Below the pieces are notes generated by a model. The model searched no databases and was not told the origin of the DNA. It saw nothing but the letters and a program-made list of their open reading frames with translations. A stretch of 31,292 nt of DNA from Helicobacteraceae bacterium (lineage in GTDB: Bacteria > Campylobacterota > Campylobacteria > Campylobacterales > SZUA-545), in NCBI GenBank assembly GCA_031275395.1, contig JAISOU010000021.1, positions 1 to 31,292 on the forward strand, read 5' to 3'. The stretch's first letter is position 1; the number at the start of each line of letters is the position of its first letter. Of the stretch, positions 19,467 through 30,700 are shown in pieces. The position numbers and the translations under genes are program-made.

Positions 19467-19478
19467 ATAAGCGCTTAT
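19467..19478. promoter_or_regulatory. Palindromic operator candidate upstream of nifH
   Basis: Perfect 12-bp palindrome ATAAGCGCTTAT, 77 bases before the nifH start codon. A near-copy lies 76 bases before the anfH remnant, and the flanks are also alike (GGCTAAAA before and CTGTTTATT after, on the minus strand). It is probably a regulator site shared by the two operons. I find no GG-N10-GC sigma-54 box in this leader. Confidence 0.5.
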
Positions 19479-19574
19479 TTTTTAGCCAATTGCGAATTTT
19501 TCGCAAAATTAACGCGTAAATCGCGTTTTATCGCTTTCTGATTACGCAATCGCTACAAAATCCAGAGGGTCAAA

Positions 19575-19806
19575 ATGGACGTTTTGCAATGGAGCGATTA
19601 CGACGGGAAAACGTTTTCGGCGTTTGCCGCCAAGCCCCAAAACGTCGTTTTACCGCGATCCGTATAAGCGCGTTAGCTTTAGCCGCCGTTATCTTGGCGA
19701 CGCTTTTACGCAATTAAAAGACGGCGCGCGCCAAAATAGCGAACAGGCGGCTAGAGCGGCAAGAAAAATCGCGCTAGGATTTTCTCGTTTTGGTCGCGGG
19801 CGGTAA
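19575..19806 (+). pseudogene. Possible frameshifted small gene divergent from nifH
   Basis: ATG at 19575 after AGAGGG opens a 30-codon frame (MDVLQWSDYDGKTFSAF...) that stops at 19667. A second frame covering 19624-19806 continues with protein-like sequence (SFYRDPYKRVSFSRRYLG, ARQNSEQAARAARK) and ends at TAA. A single +1 shift near 19624 would join them into one protein of about 76 residues. It is either a broken small gene, two short genes, or chance. No family recognised. Confidence 0.25.
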
Positions 19807-19826
19807 GCTTGCAATCCCTTGCGGAT

Positions 19827-20450
19827 TTATTGGGGAGAAACGACTACTTTTACCGTCTTATTCACAAACTCAGCGTCGGCGCGGAGGTTGAGAGCGGGCA
19901 GTTCCTGATCGAACCAGCGAGGAATATGATCGCAATCAAGCTCCAAACGAGTAAAGGAAGCGCTCTTAAAAAATGGTAGCAATATCTCTTTTGAGTTAAG
20001 TCCCGCTTTATGAGCCATCACATTTCGAAGATCCGCCGCGTAATGCCCCGCTTTGCCGGCGACGGGGGTAATGAATGCGGGAGGTTGATTGGCTTCGGTC
20101 ATAACCGCCGATTCCTTCGTCTGTTTAGCGTAAAAAGCCTCGATCGCGCCGATAAAACTTCGCGGCGATCCTTCGAGCGCCCACAGCGCCACTCCAAAAC
20201 TTTCAAACGCGACTCGACAAAACCCAATCGACGTTTTCGCCGCCAATACTTTACAATCCCCAAGTCGCCGACTTATAGCGCCGATATGAGAGCGTAACTC
20301 CTCCATAGAACCGAGTTTAACGGGCGTAAAGTCCAACTTTATTTCCGAGAGCCATTCGTCTTTGCAGTTCCGCTCAAAGATATATATCGAACCTTCTTCT
20401 TGTAAATCGGCGGTTTCGCCCGCCTGGTTAAGCAGCGCGGCTATTTTCAA
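19827..20450 (-). CDS. anfO: Fe-only nitrogenase accessory protein AnfO
   Basis: 207 residues. The start is TTG at 20450, with GAGGAG six bases upstream; no ATG or GTG exists between it and the in-frame stop of the preceding gene. MKIAALLNQAGETADL, LGDCKVLAAKTSIGFCRVAF and the aromatic-rich middle resemble AnfO, a protein found beside Fe-only nitrogenase genes whose exact function is not settled. It follows the flavin-binding gene by 63 bases, in the same frame. Its presence supports the Fe-only rather than the vanadium assignment for the upstream structural genes. Confidence 0.75.
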   Translation of the reverse strand: MKIAALLNQAGETADLQEEGSIYIFERNCKDEWLSEIKLDFTPVKLGSMEELRSHIGAISRRLGDCKVLAAKTSIGFCRVAFESFGVALWALEGSPRSFIGAIEAFYAKQTKESAVMTEANQPPAFITPVAGKAGHYAADLRNVMAHKAGLNSKEILLPFFKSASFTRLELDCDHIPRWFDQELPALNLRADAEFVNKTVKVVVSPQ

Positions 20451-20513
20451 CGCGATCTCCTCGTCGCAAACAATAGGCGCGGGGCGCTTTAAGCGTCCGA
20501 TCGCAAGCGCCGC

Positions 20514-21059
20514 TCATAGCGATTCTCCCGACTTAAAGAGTTTATCGGGCTCTTCGTCGTTCTCTTTGGCGCTGATATGATCGGGCGTAATGGAATGAAT
20601 CGACGCGAGGTTTCCGTCTAGCGAAGATCGGTATTTATTCACATAATCCGCGCTAACCAAACTTAGCCGATCTTTATAAAATCCGGGCATAAACTTTTCC
20701 GTCAGATGCCGCAAAGCCGCCGCCGATTCTTCCGCAGATTTTACTTTTTGGGCTTTGCCAAATATCATAACGCTAAAATAGGCGGTATCCGCGCGGCAGG
20801 GCAGCTTATCTTTAACCGTCCCGTACTCTTCATATACGGTAAAACAAACCGATGGCTCTTCTTGCAAAAGCGCTTGTCTTTTGCCCGATCCCGCGCCGTG
20901 AAAATATATCTTTTTGTCCAGCCAGATATAGTTTATAGGCGTCGCGTATGGATATTCCCCCGCGTTAAGACCTAGTATTCCCACGCGCGAACGGGCGAGA
21001 AACGCATCTATTTTTTCCGTGTCCGTACAGATTCGCCGTTGGTAGCGCAATTGTTCCAT
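20514..21059 (-). CDS. Pyridoxamine-5'-phosphate-oxidase-like flavin protein (Nim-like)
   Basis: 181 residues. The split-barrel FMN-binding fold is suggested by RVGILGLNAGEYPYATPINYIW, KIYFHGAGSGKRQALL and YFSVMIFGKAQKV, the pattern of the NimA/5-nitroimidazole-reductase-like branch. ATG follows GGAGG by 7 bases. It stands between anfK and anfO, after a terminator-like hairpin. A link to nitrogenase, such as redox protection or flavin-dependent electron supply, is only suggested by position. Confidence 0.8.
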   Translation of the reverse strand: MEQLRYQRRICTDTEKIDAFLARSRVGILGLNAGEYPYATPINYIWLDKKIYFHGAGSGKRQALLQEEPSVCFTVYEEYGTVKDKLPCRADTAYFSVMIFGKAQKVKSAEESAAALRHLTEKFMPGFYKDRLSLVSADYVNKYRSSLDGNLASIHSITPDHISAKENDEEPDKLFKSGESL

Positions 21060-21100
21060 AGCTTAACCTCCAAATATAGCTCGCAAGCTAGTTAAAAGCC

Positions 21101-21119
21101 GACGGGAAAAAATCCCGTC
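21101..21119 (-). terminator. Hairpin between anfK and the flavin-protein gene
   Basis: Arms GACGGGA and TCCCGTC with a five-base loop, followed on the minus strand by GGCTTTTA. It probably reduces transcription from anfK into the accessory genes rather than stopping it. A second, weaker hairpin (GGAGG/CCTCC) lies near 21137-21154. Confidence 0.5.
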
Positions 21120-21188
21120 CGCCAGATATTCGCAAAGGAGGGTTATCGGCCTCCGATCGCGTATTCTCATTTTGTCCTTAAAGCGTCG

Positions 21189-22577
21189 TTACCAGACGTT
21201 GAGAATCCACTCTTTGCGCTTTTTGTATTCCATATCGGTAAAGAGGGCGTTTGCCATCTGTTCGGCGAGCCATGTAGCTCCCTCGTAGCCGACGACGGGG
21301 TAACGGTAAATACCGGCGCGATCGTATGTGGGAAAGCCCACGCGCACCATCGGAATGGCGTTGTCGATAGCGATAAAACGACCTTTGGAATGACCGAGAA
21401 TCAGGTCAAGCTCAAGACCGCGATTTTTGATGCGATCTTCGAGATCCCAGAAATCCGCGTTGGTAACAATTTCCAAGTTCCAATCTACGCCGTCTTTCAG
21501 CGCCAGCAGACGCGGATCTTCTTTGTAATGGACGTTGTCGTCGCCCAGAAGCAACAGAACGGGTTTCATTTCCAGATCGATACAGAACTCCGCCAGACCG
21601 ATCGCCAGATCGGGATTGCCGTAGATGGCGACTTTCTTTTCCGAGAGGAACATATGGGTAAGGTCGGTAAGCGCGTCGATCGCGATACCGCGCTCTTTTA
21701 CCAGCGACGGCGGGATCGATTTGCCCGTAAGCTCTTTAAGGCGTTGCAAAAAGGTATCGGTGTTGCGAATACCGATCGGCGTCGGGCCAATAACGGTCGG
21801 CAACTTGAACTCCGCTTCTAACCATTCGGCGGCTTTGCCGCCTTCGTAGCGATTAAGCGCGATAGTGCCGATAGCGTTAGCCGTGCCGCGCAGATCGTCG
21901 ATCGTCGTGTTGCCGTGCGAAATGGCGCTACCGTCGGGCATTAGCGGCGAATCGAAACTCTCGATCTCAAAAAGCACCGTAGCGTCGATCTGCATTTCGG
22001 CTAACAGATGTTTCAGCGCTTTAACGTCGCCCGGATTCACCCAGCCCGTGATAAGGTTTAACTTGCCGTTAGGTTCGGTTTTCGTAGCGAAGTGTTTCAC
22101 GAAATCGCGCACCGCCACATCGTAGCCGCTTATCATACTTCCCACAAAGCTAGGCGCGTGAACGGCGATCAAATGCACCTCGCGATCGGGGTATTTTTCT
22201 TTCAGCAGTCCCTCGTTCAGTTTGGTTATAACGCCGTCTACGTCGTCGCCGATAACTTCGGTCGAACAAGTGGTGATGATCGGAATAACCTTGACTTTGG
22301 GATAGCGCGCAAGTAGCACGTCTACGCCTTCCTCCACGCGAGAGCAAGCGCCGAATACCGCGCCGTCCTCATGCACGGAAGAGGACGCGATCTCGAAGCT
22401 CTCCTTGTAATGTTGCGAGAACATAAGGCGCACGAACATCACGCAGCCCTGACCGCCATGCACGATACCAATGCAATCCTTAACGCCAATGCTGACAAAC
22501 TGCGCGCCCGCGGGCTGGCAGGTAAAGATGGGATTGATCGTGCCAACGCGATCTTTTTCTTTGATTTCACAGTTCAC
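21189..22577 (-). CDS. anfK: Fe-only nitrogenase beta subunit
   Basis: 462 residues, the short beta chain of alternative nitrogenases. Start is GTG with AAGGAG six bases upstream. P-cluster ligands are C20 (IFTCQPAG), C45 (HGGQGCVMF) and C104 (TTCSTEVIGDD). The N-terminal NPIFTCQPAGAQFVSIG, the APSFVGSMISGYD block and the ending KEWILNVW agree closely with the Azotobacter AnfK I remember. It lies 10 bases after anfG. VnfK is the main alternative, but anfO and the sequence of AnfD favour the iron-only enzyme. Confidence 0.92.
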   Translation of the reverse strand: MNCEIKEKDRVGTINPIFTCQPAGAQFVSIGVKDCIGIVHGGQGCVMFVRLMFSQHYKESFEIASSSVHEDGAVFGACSRVEEGVDVLLARYPKVKVIPIITTCSTEVIGDDVDGVITKLNEGLLKEKYPDREVHLIAVHAPSFVGSMISGYDVAVRDFVKHFATKTEPNGKLNLITGWVNPGDVKALKHLLAEMQIDATVLFEIESFDSPLMPDGSAISHGNTTIDDLRGTANAIGTIALNRYEGGKAAEWLEAEFKLPTVIGPTPIGIRNTDTFLQRLKELTGKSIPPSLVKERGIAIDALTDLTHMFLSEKKVAIYGNPDLAIGLAEFCIDLEMKPVLLLLGDDNVHYKEDPRLLALKDGVDWNLEIVTNADFWDLEDRIKNRGLELDLILGHSKGRFIAIDNAIPMVRVGFPTYDRAGIYRYPVVGYEGATWLAEQMANALFTDMEYKKRKEWILNVW

Positions 22578-22587
22578 GGCGATCTCC

Positions 22588-23019
22588 TTAATAATTTATG
22601 ATGGTCAATTCTTGATTGAGCGAGCCGTCGATAGTTAGCCAATCCAAACGCGCGTGCAAGATCTGCATTAGCGTTTTGATTTTGTCCTTTTCCAACGTTA
22701 CGATCCAAGGAAACAGCTCGCGGTAGGCGCGATCCAAGCAGACCGCATCGACCCAGTGGCACTTATCCAGCGGCGTGGGATTTTCGATCGTTTCGCCGCA
22801 CAAGAGTTGCGTAGTTTTGCCGATAACGCCCGCGTTTTGCTTGCGCCGATCCCAGCCGCGCGAATTAAACTGCCAGAGGCAGTTTTTCATGATGTAGTTT
22901 TCTAGCTGCCCGACTTTCGCTTTTGTGTCGGAATCGACTTCCGCAAGCGGATCGCTAGAATAGACCTTCTTATACTTCCGTTCGCCCGTGTTTCTCGATT
23001 TGGGAAGAGCGCTGCGCAT
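22588..23019 (-). CDS. anfG: Fe-only nitrogenase delta subunit
   Basis: 143 residues, the small third subunit found only in alternative nitrogenases. Recognisable parts are QLENYIMKNCLWQFNSRGWDR, QNAGVIGKTTQLLCGE and the ending DWLTIDGSLNQELT. ATG has AAGGAG 7 bases upstream and follows the anfD stop by 12 bases. It is a little longer than typical AnfG (about 130), with a basic N-terminal extension. Confidence 0.92.
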   Translation of the reverse strand: MRSALPKSRNTGERKYKKVYSSDPLAEVDSDTKAKVGQLENYIMKNCLWQFNSRGWDRRKQNAGVIGKTTQLLCGETIENPTPLDKCHWVDAVCLDRAYRELFPWIVTLEKDKIKTLMQILHARLDWLTIDGSLNQELTIINY

Positions 23020-23031
23020 TTCAAACTCCTT

Positions 23032-24772
<1,741 letters not shown>

Positions 24773-24848
24773 CTAAGCTCCTTTGCTTAAAATTATGGAC
24801 TTGCGTTGCCGCTTTTCCATACAGCTATTCTGCCATACAAATAATCAG

Positions 24849-24860
24849 TTAAGCGCCTAA
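24849..24860. promoter_or_regulatory. Operator candidate upstream of the anf operon
   Basis: TTAAGCGCCTAA, one step from a perfect palindrome, 76 bases before the anfH-remnant ATG. It matches the nifH site in core, flanks and spacing. Confidence 0.5.
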
Positions 24861-24900
24861 TTTTTAACCAAATTAGAAAAATTGAAATAAAATTGAAAAC

Positions 24901-24990
24901 TTTGGATTTCTGCCTTCGCAGGAATGACGGCGTTTGTAGAATTTGTTGAAAATACGTTAGATTTCTAAATACGGCGGGTTGATATTGCAA
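24901..24990 (+). repeat. Dispersed hairpin-tail repeat, copy C
   Basis: Bases 24901-24928 match the 28-bp unit at 7129-7156 with four differences, all in the stem or loop. Two of them are a C-to-T and G-to-A pair that keep the stem (ATTTCTGC/GCAGGAAT). The tail after GGAATGAC (GCGTTTGTAG, GAAAAT, AGATTTCT) also matches the tail at 7157-7200. Confidence 0.65.
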
Positions 24991-24995
24991 CTTTG

Positions 24996-25034
24996 ATCGC
25001 CGCGTTGTAGCGCGGCAAAACGCGGCGATTTTTT
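24996..25034 (+). terminator. Strong terminator-like hairpin before the PLP-enzyme pair
   Basis: Arms ATCGCCGCGTT (24996-25006) and AACGCGGCGAT (25019-25029) form an 11-bp stem, followed by a T-tract to 25034. The loop contains CGCGGC, which could instead pair with the left arm. No plus-strand gene lies upstream, so this is either a leader attenuator or an orphan terminator. Confidence 0.55.
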
Positions 25035-25044
25035 ATGTAATGGT

Positions 25045-25050
25045 TATAAT
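25045..25050 (+). promoter_or_regulatory. Probable -10 box for the PLP-enzyme operon
   Basis: TATAAT, 33 bases before the ATG at 25083, in an AT-rich stretch without a -35 box. If used, transcription starts after the hairpin at 24996-25034. Confidence 0.45.
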
Positions 25051-25082
25051 GCCGCTCGATTTTCTTAAATGAGGATAATGTT

Positions 25083-26216
25083 ATGCGTTTTGCAACAAGG
25101 TTAATCCACAACGGACACGCTATCGATAAAACGACGGGCGCGCTAGGAACGCCGATCGTCCTAACTTCGACGTTCGCCAAGTTGGATATGAACGCCGATC
25201 AGGAGTTTGACTACGCGAGATCGGGCAACCCTACGCGCAAGGCGCTTGAAGAAACGATTGCGCAGTTGGAGGGCGGCGCGAAGGGCTACGCCTTTGCAAG
25301 CGGTATGGCGGCGATCGGCTCGACGCTTGGGATATTTTCTAGCGGCGATCATATCGTTACCGCCGAAGATATTTACGGCGGCAGTTACCGCATTATGAAT
25401 AACTTTTATAAACGCTGGGGCTTGGGGGTTAGCGCCGTCGATTCGACCGATCTTGACGCGATCAAAGAGGCGATCAAACCTAGCACTAAGGCGCTTTTTT
25501 TGGAAACGCCCTCCAATCCGCTCTTAAAAATTACCGATCTAAAAGGCGCGATTGCGATCGCTAAAGAATCTGGGCTGATTACGATCGTCGATAACACCTT
25601 TTTAACCCCCTATTTACAACGTCCGATCGCGCTTGGAGCGGATATTGTCGTTCATTCGGCCACAAAGTTTTTGGGCGGGCATAGCGACGTAGTTTTGGGA
25701 CTTGCGGTAACGCAAAACGAGGAGCTAGGGCGTAAAATCTACGCCGTACAAAATAGTTTCGGCGCGATCGCCTCTCCTAGCGATTGCTTTCTGACGATTC
25801 GCGGCATAAAAACGCTAAAGGCGCGATTGGACGCGGAACAGGCGAGCGCCGCTAAACTCGCCGATTGGCTAAAAACGCGATCGGAAGTAACCGACGTCTA
25901 TTATCCCGCGTTAAGAGAGCATAAAGGGCGCGAGATTCACGAAAAACAGGCGGATGGCTTCGGCGCGGTGCTGTCGTTTAAGACGAAAAATAAACAAAAG
26001 GCGATCGACTTTCTAGGCGCGGTCAAATACGCGGCGGCTGCGGTGAGTTTGGGCGGCGTGGAAACGATCGTCTCTTATCCCGCGCAGATGAGCCACGCCG
26101 CAATGCCGCAAAAAGAGCGCGAGCGGCTCGGCATAACCGATTCGCTGATTAGAATCTCGGTAGGCTTGGAAGATATAGACGATCTGATCGCGGATTTTGA
26201 GGAGGCGTTGCGATGA
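25083..26216 (+). CDS. Cys/Met-metabolism PLP enzyme (cystathionine gamma-synthase/lyase type)
   Basis: 377 residues, full length for this fold-type I family. PLP lysine is K195 (SATKFLGGH). YARSGNPTR (44-52), FASGMAAI, ETPSNP (141-146) and VDNTFLTPY complete the active site. Family members make cystathionine from an activated homoserine or split it to homocysteine or cysteine; sequence alone does not settle which. AGGA lies 8 bases before the ATG. The stop overlaps the next gene by 4 bases. Confidence 0.9.
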   Translation: MRFATRLIHNGHAIDKTTGALGTPIVLTSTFAKLDMNADQEFDYARSGNPTRKALEETIAQLEGGAKGYAFASGMAAIGSTLGIFSSGDHIVTAEDIYGGSYRIMNNFYKRWGLGVSAVDSTDLDAIKEAIKPSTKALFLETPSNPLLKITDLKGAIAIAKESGLITIVDNTFLTPYLQRPIALGADIVVHSATKFLGGHSDVVLGLAVTQNEELGRKIYAVQNSFGAIASPSDCFLTIRGIKTLKARLDAEQASAAKLADWLKTRSEVTDVYYPALREHKGREIHEKQADGFGAVLSFKTKNKQKAIDFLGAVKYAAAAVSLGGVETIVSYPAQMSHAAMPQKERERLGITDSLIRISVGLEDIDDLIADFEEALR

Positions 26217-27331
26217 AAATTGATACCGTTTGCGTTCGCGGATCGCGATCTTTCGACCCCGTTACGGGAGCGATCAGCGTTCCGATCTACAACTGCGCCA
26301 CGTTTCGCCACCCCGAACTTGGCGTTTCTACTGGATACGACTATTCGCGGGCGATCAATCCGACGCGATCGGCTTTAGAAGAAACGATCGCGCTTTTAGA
26401 GCGCGGCAAAAGCGCGCTTGCTTTCGCTACGGGTATGGGCGCGATCTCCGCGTGGATTAAACTATTTATGCCAAAAGATCATATTATAGTTTCCGAAGAT
26501 TTATACGGCGGCACATATCGGCTTTTCAGCGAATACTACGAAAAATACGGCTTTGAGTTTTCGTGGATCGACACAAGCGACGTCAATAAAGTTAAAGCGG
26601 CGCTAAAAGAGAATACGAAGGCGATCTATATCGAAACGCCTTCAAATCCGATGATGAAAATTACCGATATTCGCGCTATGGCGGATCTGATACATAATCG
26701 CGGCGGTTTGCTTGCCGTCGATAACACGTTTCTTACGCCGTATTTTCAAAACCCGCTTGATTTTGGCGCGGATTTTGTCTTACATTCGGGCAGTAAATAT
26801 CTATCGGGGCATAACGACGCGCTCTGCGGATTTATTATTCACTCCAACGACGAGTATGAAACGCCTTTGCGCGAAACGCAAAAAAGCGAGGGCGCGACGT
26901 TAAGCCCTTTTGATTCTTGGCTTTGTTTAAGAGGCTTAAAAACTTTGGCGATCAGAATGGAACGCCACCAATCAAACGGCAGAGCGATCGCCGAGTTTTT
27001 GCGCGATCACCCTAAAGTCGAGCGCGTCTTTTATACGGGGTTTGAAAAAAACGAGATCCTTCAATCGCGGGGGCATAACGGAATGATCAGTTTTTATATC
27101 AAAGATCCCGCCGACGTCGCAAAGATATTAAAAAAGGTCGAACTGATCTTATTTGCCGAGAGTTTAGGGGGCGTGGAATCGTTAATAACCTATCCGCTTG
27201 TTCAAACGCACGGCGCTATTCCGGAGGAGATGCGGATTTCGGCGGGCGTTACCGATCGTCTGCTTCGCCTTTCGGTTGGCATTGAAAATCCGCGGGATAT
27301 AATCGCCGATCTAAAAAACGCTCTGGAGTAA
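26213..27331 (+). CDS. Second Cys/Met-metabolism PLP enzyme, paralogue of the preceding gene
   Basis: 372 residues with PLP lysine K195 (SGSKYLSGH), ETPSNP and VDNTFLTPY at the same positions as the upstream paralogue. The N-terminus (VPIYNCATFRHP, STGYDYSRAINPTR) resembles MetI-type cystathionine gamma-synthase/O-acetylhomoserine sulfhydrylases, so this may be the synthase and the upstream gene the lyase. The ATGA overlap implies translational coupling. Sulfur amino acid supply next to nitrogenase genes fits the high demand for Fe-S clusters, but the link is inference. Confidence 0.88.
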   Translation: MKIDTVCVRGSRSFDPVTGAISVPIYNCATFRHPELGVSTGYDYSRAINPTRSALEETIALLERGKSALAFATGMGAISAWIKLFMPKDHIIVSEDLYGGTYRLFSEYYEKYGFEFSWIDTSDVNKVKAALKENTKAIYIETPSNPMMKITDIRAMADLIHNRGGLLAVDNTFLTPYFQNPLDFGADFVLHSGSKYLSGHNDALCGFIIHSNDEYETPLRETQKSEGATLSPFDSWLCLRGLKTLAIRMERHQSNGRAIAEFLRDHPKVERVFYTGFEKNEILQSRGHNGMISFYIKDPADVAKILKKVELILFAESLGGVESLITYPLVQTHGAIPEEMRISAGVTDRLLRLSVGIENPRDIIADLKNALE

Positions 27332-27365
27332 CGTATTTTCGGCGGCGAGCGCTTCGTAACGGAGT

Positions 27366-27379
27366 GGGGGGGGGGGGGG
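27366..27379 (+). repeat. Run of 14 G in an intergenic region
   Basis: An uninterrupted G14 tract, 35 bases after the PLP-enzyme stop. The 377-base gap (27332-27708) also holds a GGACGG/CCGTCC hairpin near 27394-27414, GC-rich words (GAGCGCAAGGCGCG) shared with 7052-7077, and a sigma-54 promoter match. No gene is seen. Confidence 0.8.
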
Positions 27380-27661
27380 AGCGCAAGGCGCGGAGGACGG
27401 AGCGGTAGGCCGTCCCCAGCCGTTAATCGCGGAGAGAAGCGCCCGCCGAGAAGCAAAGCGAAACGGCGCAAGGCGTGAAAATTGGCGCGGATACGCGCTT
27501 TTGCAAGCGGGCGTTATTGCAAACAATAAGGGCTTTTTGCAAGGCGCGCAGTTTGGCAAGAGGCGGCGGATTAAACGTAGGGCGAGTTAGCCAAGCCGTA
27601 AAACGTATAGGGGCGTAGTCCGTCGATTCGTCTAAAATTGTTGGGTGGTTTATTGCAATTT

Positions 27662-27678
27662 TTGGAATGGTAGTTGCT
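27662..27678 (+). promoter_or_regulatory. Sigma-54 (RpoN) promoter
   Basis: TTGGAATGGTAGTTGCT: TTGG and TTGC with exactly 10 bases between the invariant GG and GC, and matching A and G in the consensus. The -12 element is 31 bases before the ATG at 27709. In Campylobacterota RpoN mainly drives flagellar hook, rod and flagellin genes, and a flagellin gene lies just downstream on the other strand. Confidence 0.7.
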
Positions 27679-27708
27679 AATTAAGCCAAAAAACGAAAAG
27701 GATTTTAG

Positions 27709-30700
27709 ATGCGTTGCGCGTTGGTTTGGCTTTCTATCGCAATTTATCTAGCAGCGGCGAACGTCTATCAGGTTCCGCTGGAAAACGGCGCGTGGCGGCT
27801 TATCGGTATCAACGGTTTTGTTCAAAAAACGCCGCATAGCTTTGAAAGCGGCAACGGCTGGACGACTATCCTAGAATATGACGACGACGAGGGCAACTTT
27901 ACGCGGGATCGTTTAAGCGACGGCGCGATTAGCTCCTCTATAAACCACGATCAGGGCGACGAAGTTTTATCTACGATCGGGCTTAAGATTTTAGAAAACG
28001 ATTCTGATTTAATTACCGCCGCGATCAACTATGAAATCCTTAATAAAGACGCTAATAAATCTATGCTAGGAATGTTTGTAGCAAGCGCGGGCGAAGGCAG
28101 AAAAGCCGATTTAGAGATTCGCTTTCAAGAGGATTACAAAGGTAAAACTTTTTATATTAAGTTCAATAACGGATTGGTTATGCAGGGCGTTTTTGATCCC
28201 AAATATACGCAAGGCGCGCCCGCTACGCTTGAAGCGAAAAAAGATCCTACTACGGAAGTTTCGCGTATTCTCGATCTGATCGACGCGGATCTAAGCGACA
28301 ATAATTTAAGCGCGTTCGATTATTTTTCGGTTTCGTGCCACAGCCTTTATTGCGTAAATAGCAATATCGTAACGGGCGGTCGTCAAAAACTATCGGACGG
28401 AACGCTTATCGCCTACTCGTGGAATCAAGCCTCGCAGACTTGGGCGATTTTTAATTCAAAAAGCCAAAATAACGACTTCGATCATTTTGAGGCGGGCAAA
28501 GCCTATTGGGTTAGGATCGACGCGCCAAACAACGCAAACGCAGGGTTAATTTTAGCCGCAAGCGATCTAACCAAAGAGGTTTATAATAATAAGCTAAATA
28601 ACGGCTGGAATATGCTTAGTTTTAACGATAGTTTTTTACGGCATACGCCCTCCGCAGTTTTCGCGCCTAACGCGGATATCAATGGCTTAAAAGTTAGAGA
28701 TAATTTTGCGAAAAATATCGTTGAAATTAACGCAAGCTCCGCCGCCGACGCGGCAAGATGGTTTAACCGCAAGATATACGAGCTAAATCAAAAGGGCGAA
28801 AACGGCTGGAGGATCAGGGCGTATCCCGCTAAAAACGCAAGCGGCGAAGAAGGGATCGTTTTGATTAGCGACGAGGATTTTGGCGTTACGGCAAGCGGAT
28901 TAAAAACCGTCGCCAATCAGGAGCTATTATCGGGCGCGATCGAAACGCCAATTTTTAATATGACGCGAGTGGACGAACATATTTTGGCGCTAAGAACAAA
29001 CGGGGCGCTTTTTGGCGCGAACGCTCCAAGTCCAAAAAAAGCCGCGATACAGATCGGTTTTGCGGGCGATAATATAATGAGCGCGATCGATCTTGGCGGA
29101 GCGACAAGTTATGGAGACGTTTTAAGCGCAATTAATTCGGCTTTGGCGGCAAATAGTTTAACAAAGAGCGGAGCCGTTCTGATCGACGAAGATTTCAGCG
29201 GCGAATATAAAACCATTTTAATATCCGCTAATAAAAGATTATATGCGCGCGATACGACCTTTTTACGGCTTTTTGATTACGACGACGCTTTATCTGGCGA
29301 AGAGTTTTTATTACGCGGCGTTTCGGACGTTCCAGTTGAATATAATAACGATATTGCGGATAAAATTAACGACTATACCACTTCTACGGGTATTATCGCC
29401 TATAAGATTTCGTCGGATCGCGTTTTATTAAGCTCGATCGCTACTAAAAACTTTGAGCTAAAAGAGCTTGGAAAACGCTCTCAATTTACCGATCGCTATC
29501 TTTACGAGGAAAGTAATAAAACGACAAAAGGCGCGATCGACGAGGTATATTCGCATACGGCGCTTTCAAGCGCGGCGATCGACGAAAACGGCAAGCCTTA
29601 TAAAGCGGCGGTTTTAACCGACGATCTAAGTTTTACGGCGCAATTTAGCGCGGATTTTCCTATTGACGGCGCTCTTTATAATTTGCAAAACGCCGCCGGA
29701 GGTTCTAGCGCGCCGGATATTATCGTAGGCGGCGTTACTAGAAACGACAAAACTATCTTGTGGCGACAAGCCGATTTAACCGTCCCCGTCGATAACCAGC
29801 GAAGCGCCCTTTCGCGCTTTAATCTTTATAAGCTTCATAAGGATCGCGGTTATTGGGTTTATATGCGGCAGAGCGGCGCTCAAAGCGCCGTAACAAGCGG
29901 CGCTAAATCTTTACAACCTTCGATAACGCGCCGATATTCTAATATATTTGATTCTAACGGTTCAAACGCTATCGCAAAAACGCGCAACAATATCTCTTTA
30001 GATATTTCGATCGACGCAAACGGATTTGACGCTATAACGCAAAATCCGATCGAGATGCCCGAAAACGTATTTTTACATATCGACGGGCGAAGCGCGCCGC
30101 TTCTAAAAAACGGGGCGAGCCACAACTACTTTGTATCGCTTAACGATCAGGATTTAGAGGCGTTGGGCGAAAAACCGTTTAACGCGCCAAAAACGGGCTT
30201 GGGGTTGTATTTAACAAGCGGACTTGGCGCTAGGGTTTTAGACGAGCGGCTAACATTTGACAACCGCAAGCCGCGCCCGATCGAATACGCTTTCGATACG
30301 AAAGAAAACGGAGGAAATCGCGGCGGTTTGATTATCGATCGTAAAGAGGCGGCAAAAATCCATATATACGAGGGTAATTTATCCGATAACGGAAATAGCG
30401 CGGAACTGATCTACGAAGGAGCGCAAGAGAGATTAAATATCCTTTCGCTTTACGAGATAAATTACGACCATCATAAACCCTTTTACGATTTAAGGATCTT
30501 AGGCGAAGCGTCAAACGGCTTACAATCCGACTCGCGGCGGCTTTTTTACGCGCCGCTCTACAAAGGAACGCATTTGCTTTCGGTTAATGCGATTACGGAC
30601 GGAGCGGATAAGAACGCTACGCCGATTGCGTTTGATTTGGACGGACAAAATTATAAAGAGTGGGTGGATAACTACGGCGCGCCGACTGATAGCGGCGTTC

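Noticed and set aside
20434-20517. Short ORF starting at an ATGA overlap with the stop of the flavin-protein gene
   Set aside because: About 27 codons of Arg/Ala-rich sequence in another frame from anfO. The TTG of anfO has the real ribosome site, so this looks like chance.
27202-27559. Minus-strand open frames across the G14 tract
   Set aside because: They depend on poly-Pro from the G run, have no ribosome sites and overlap the end of the PLP-enzyme gene.
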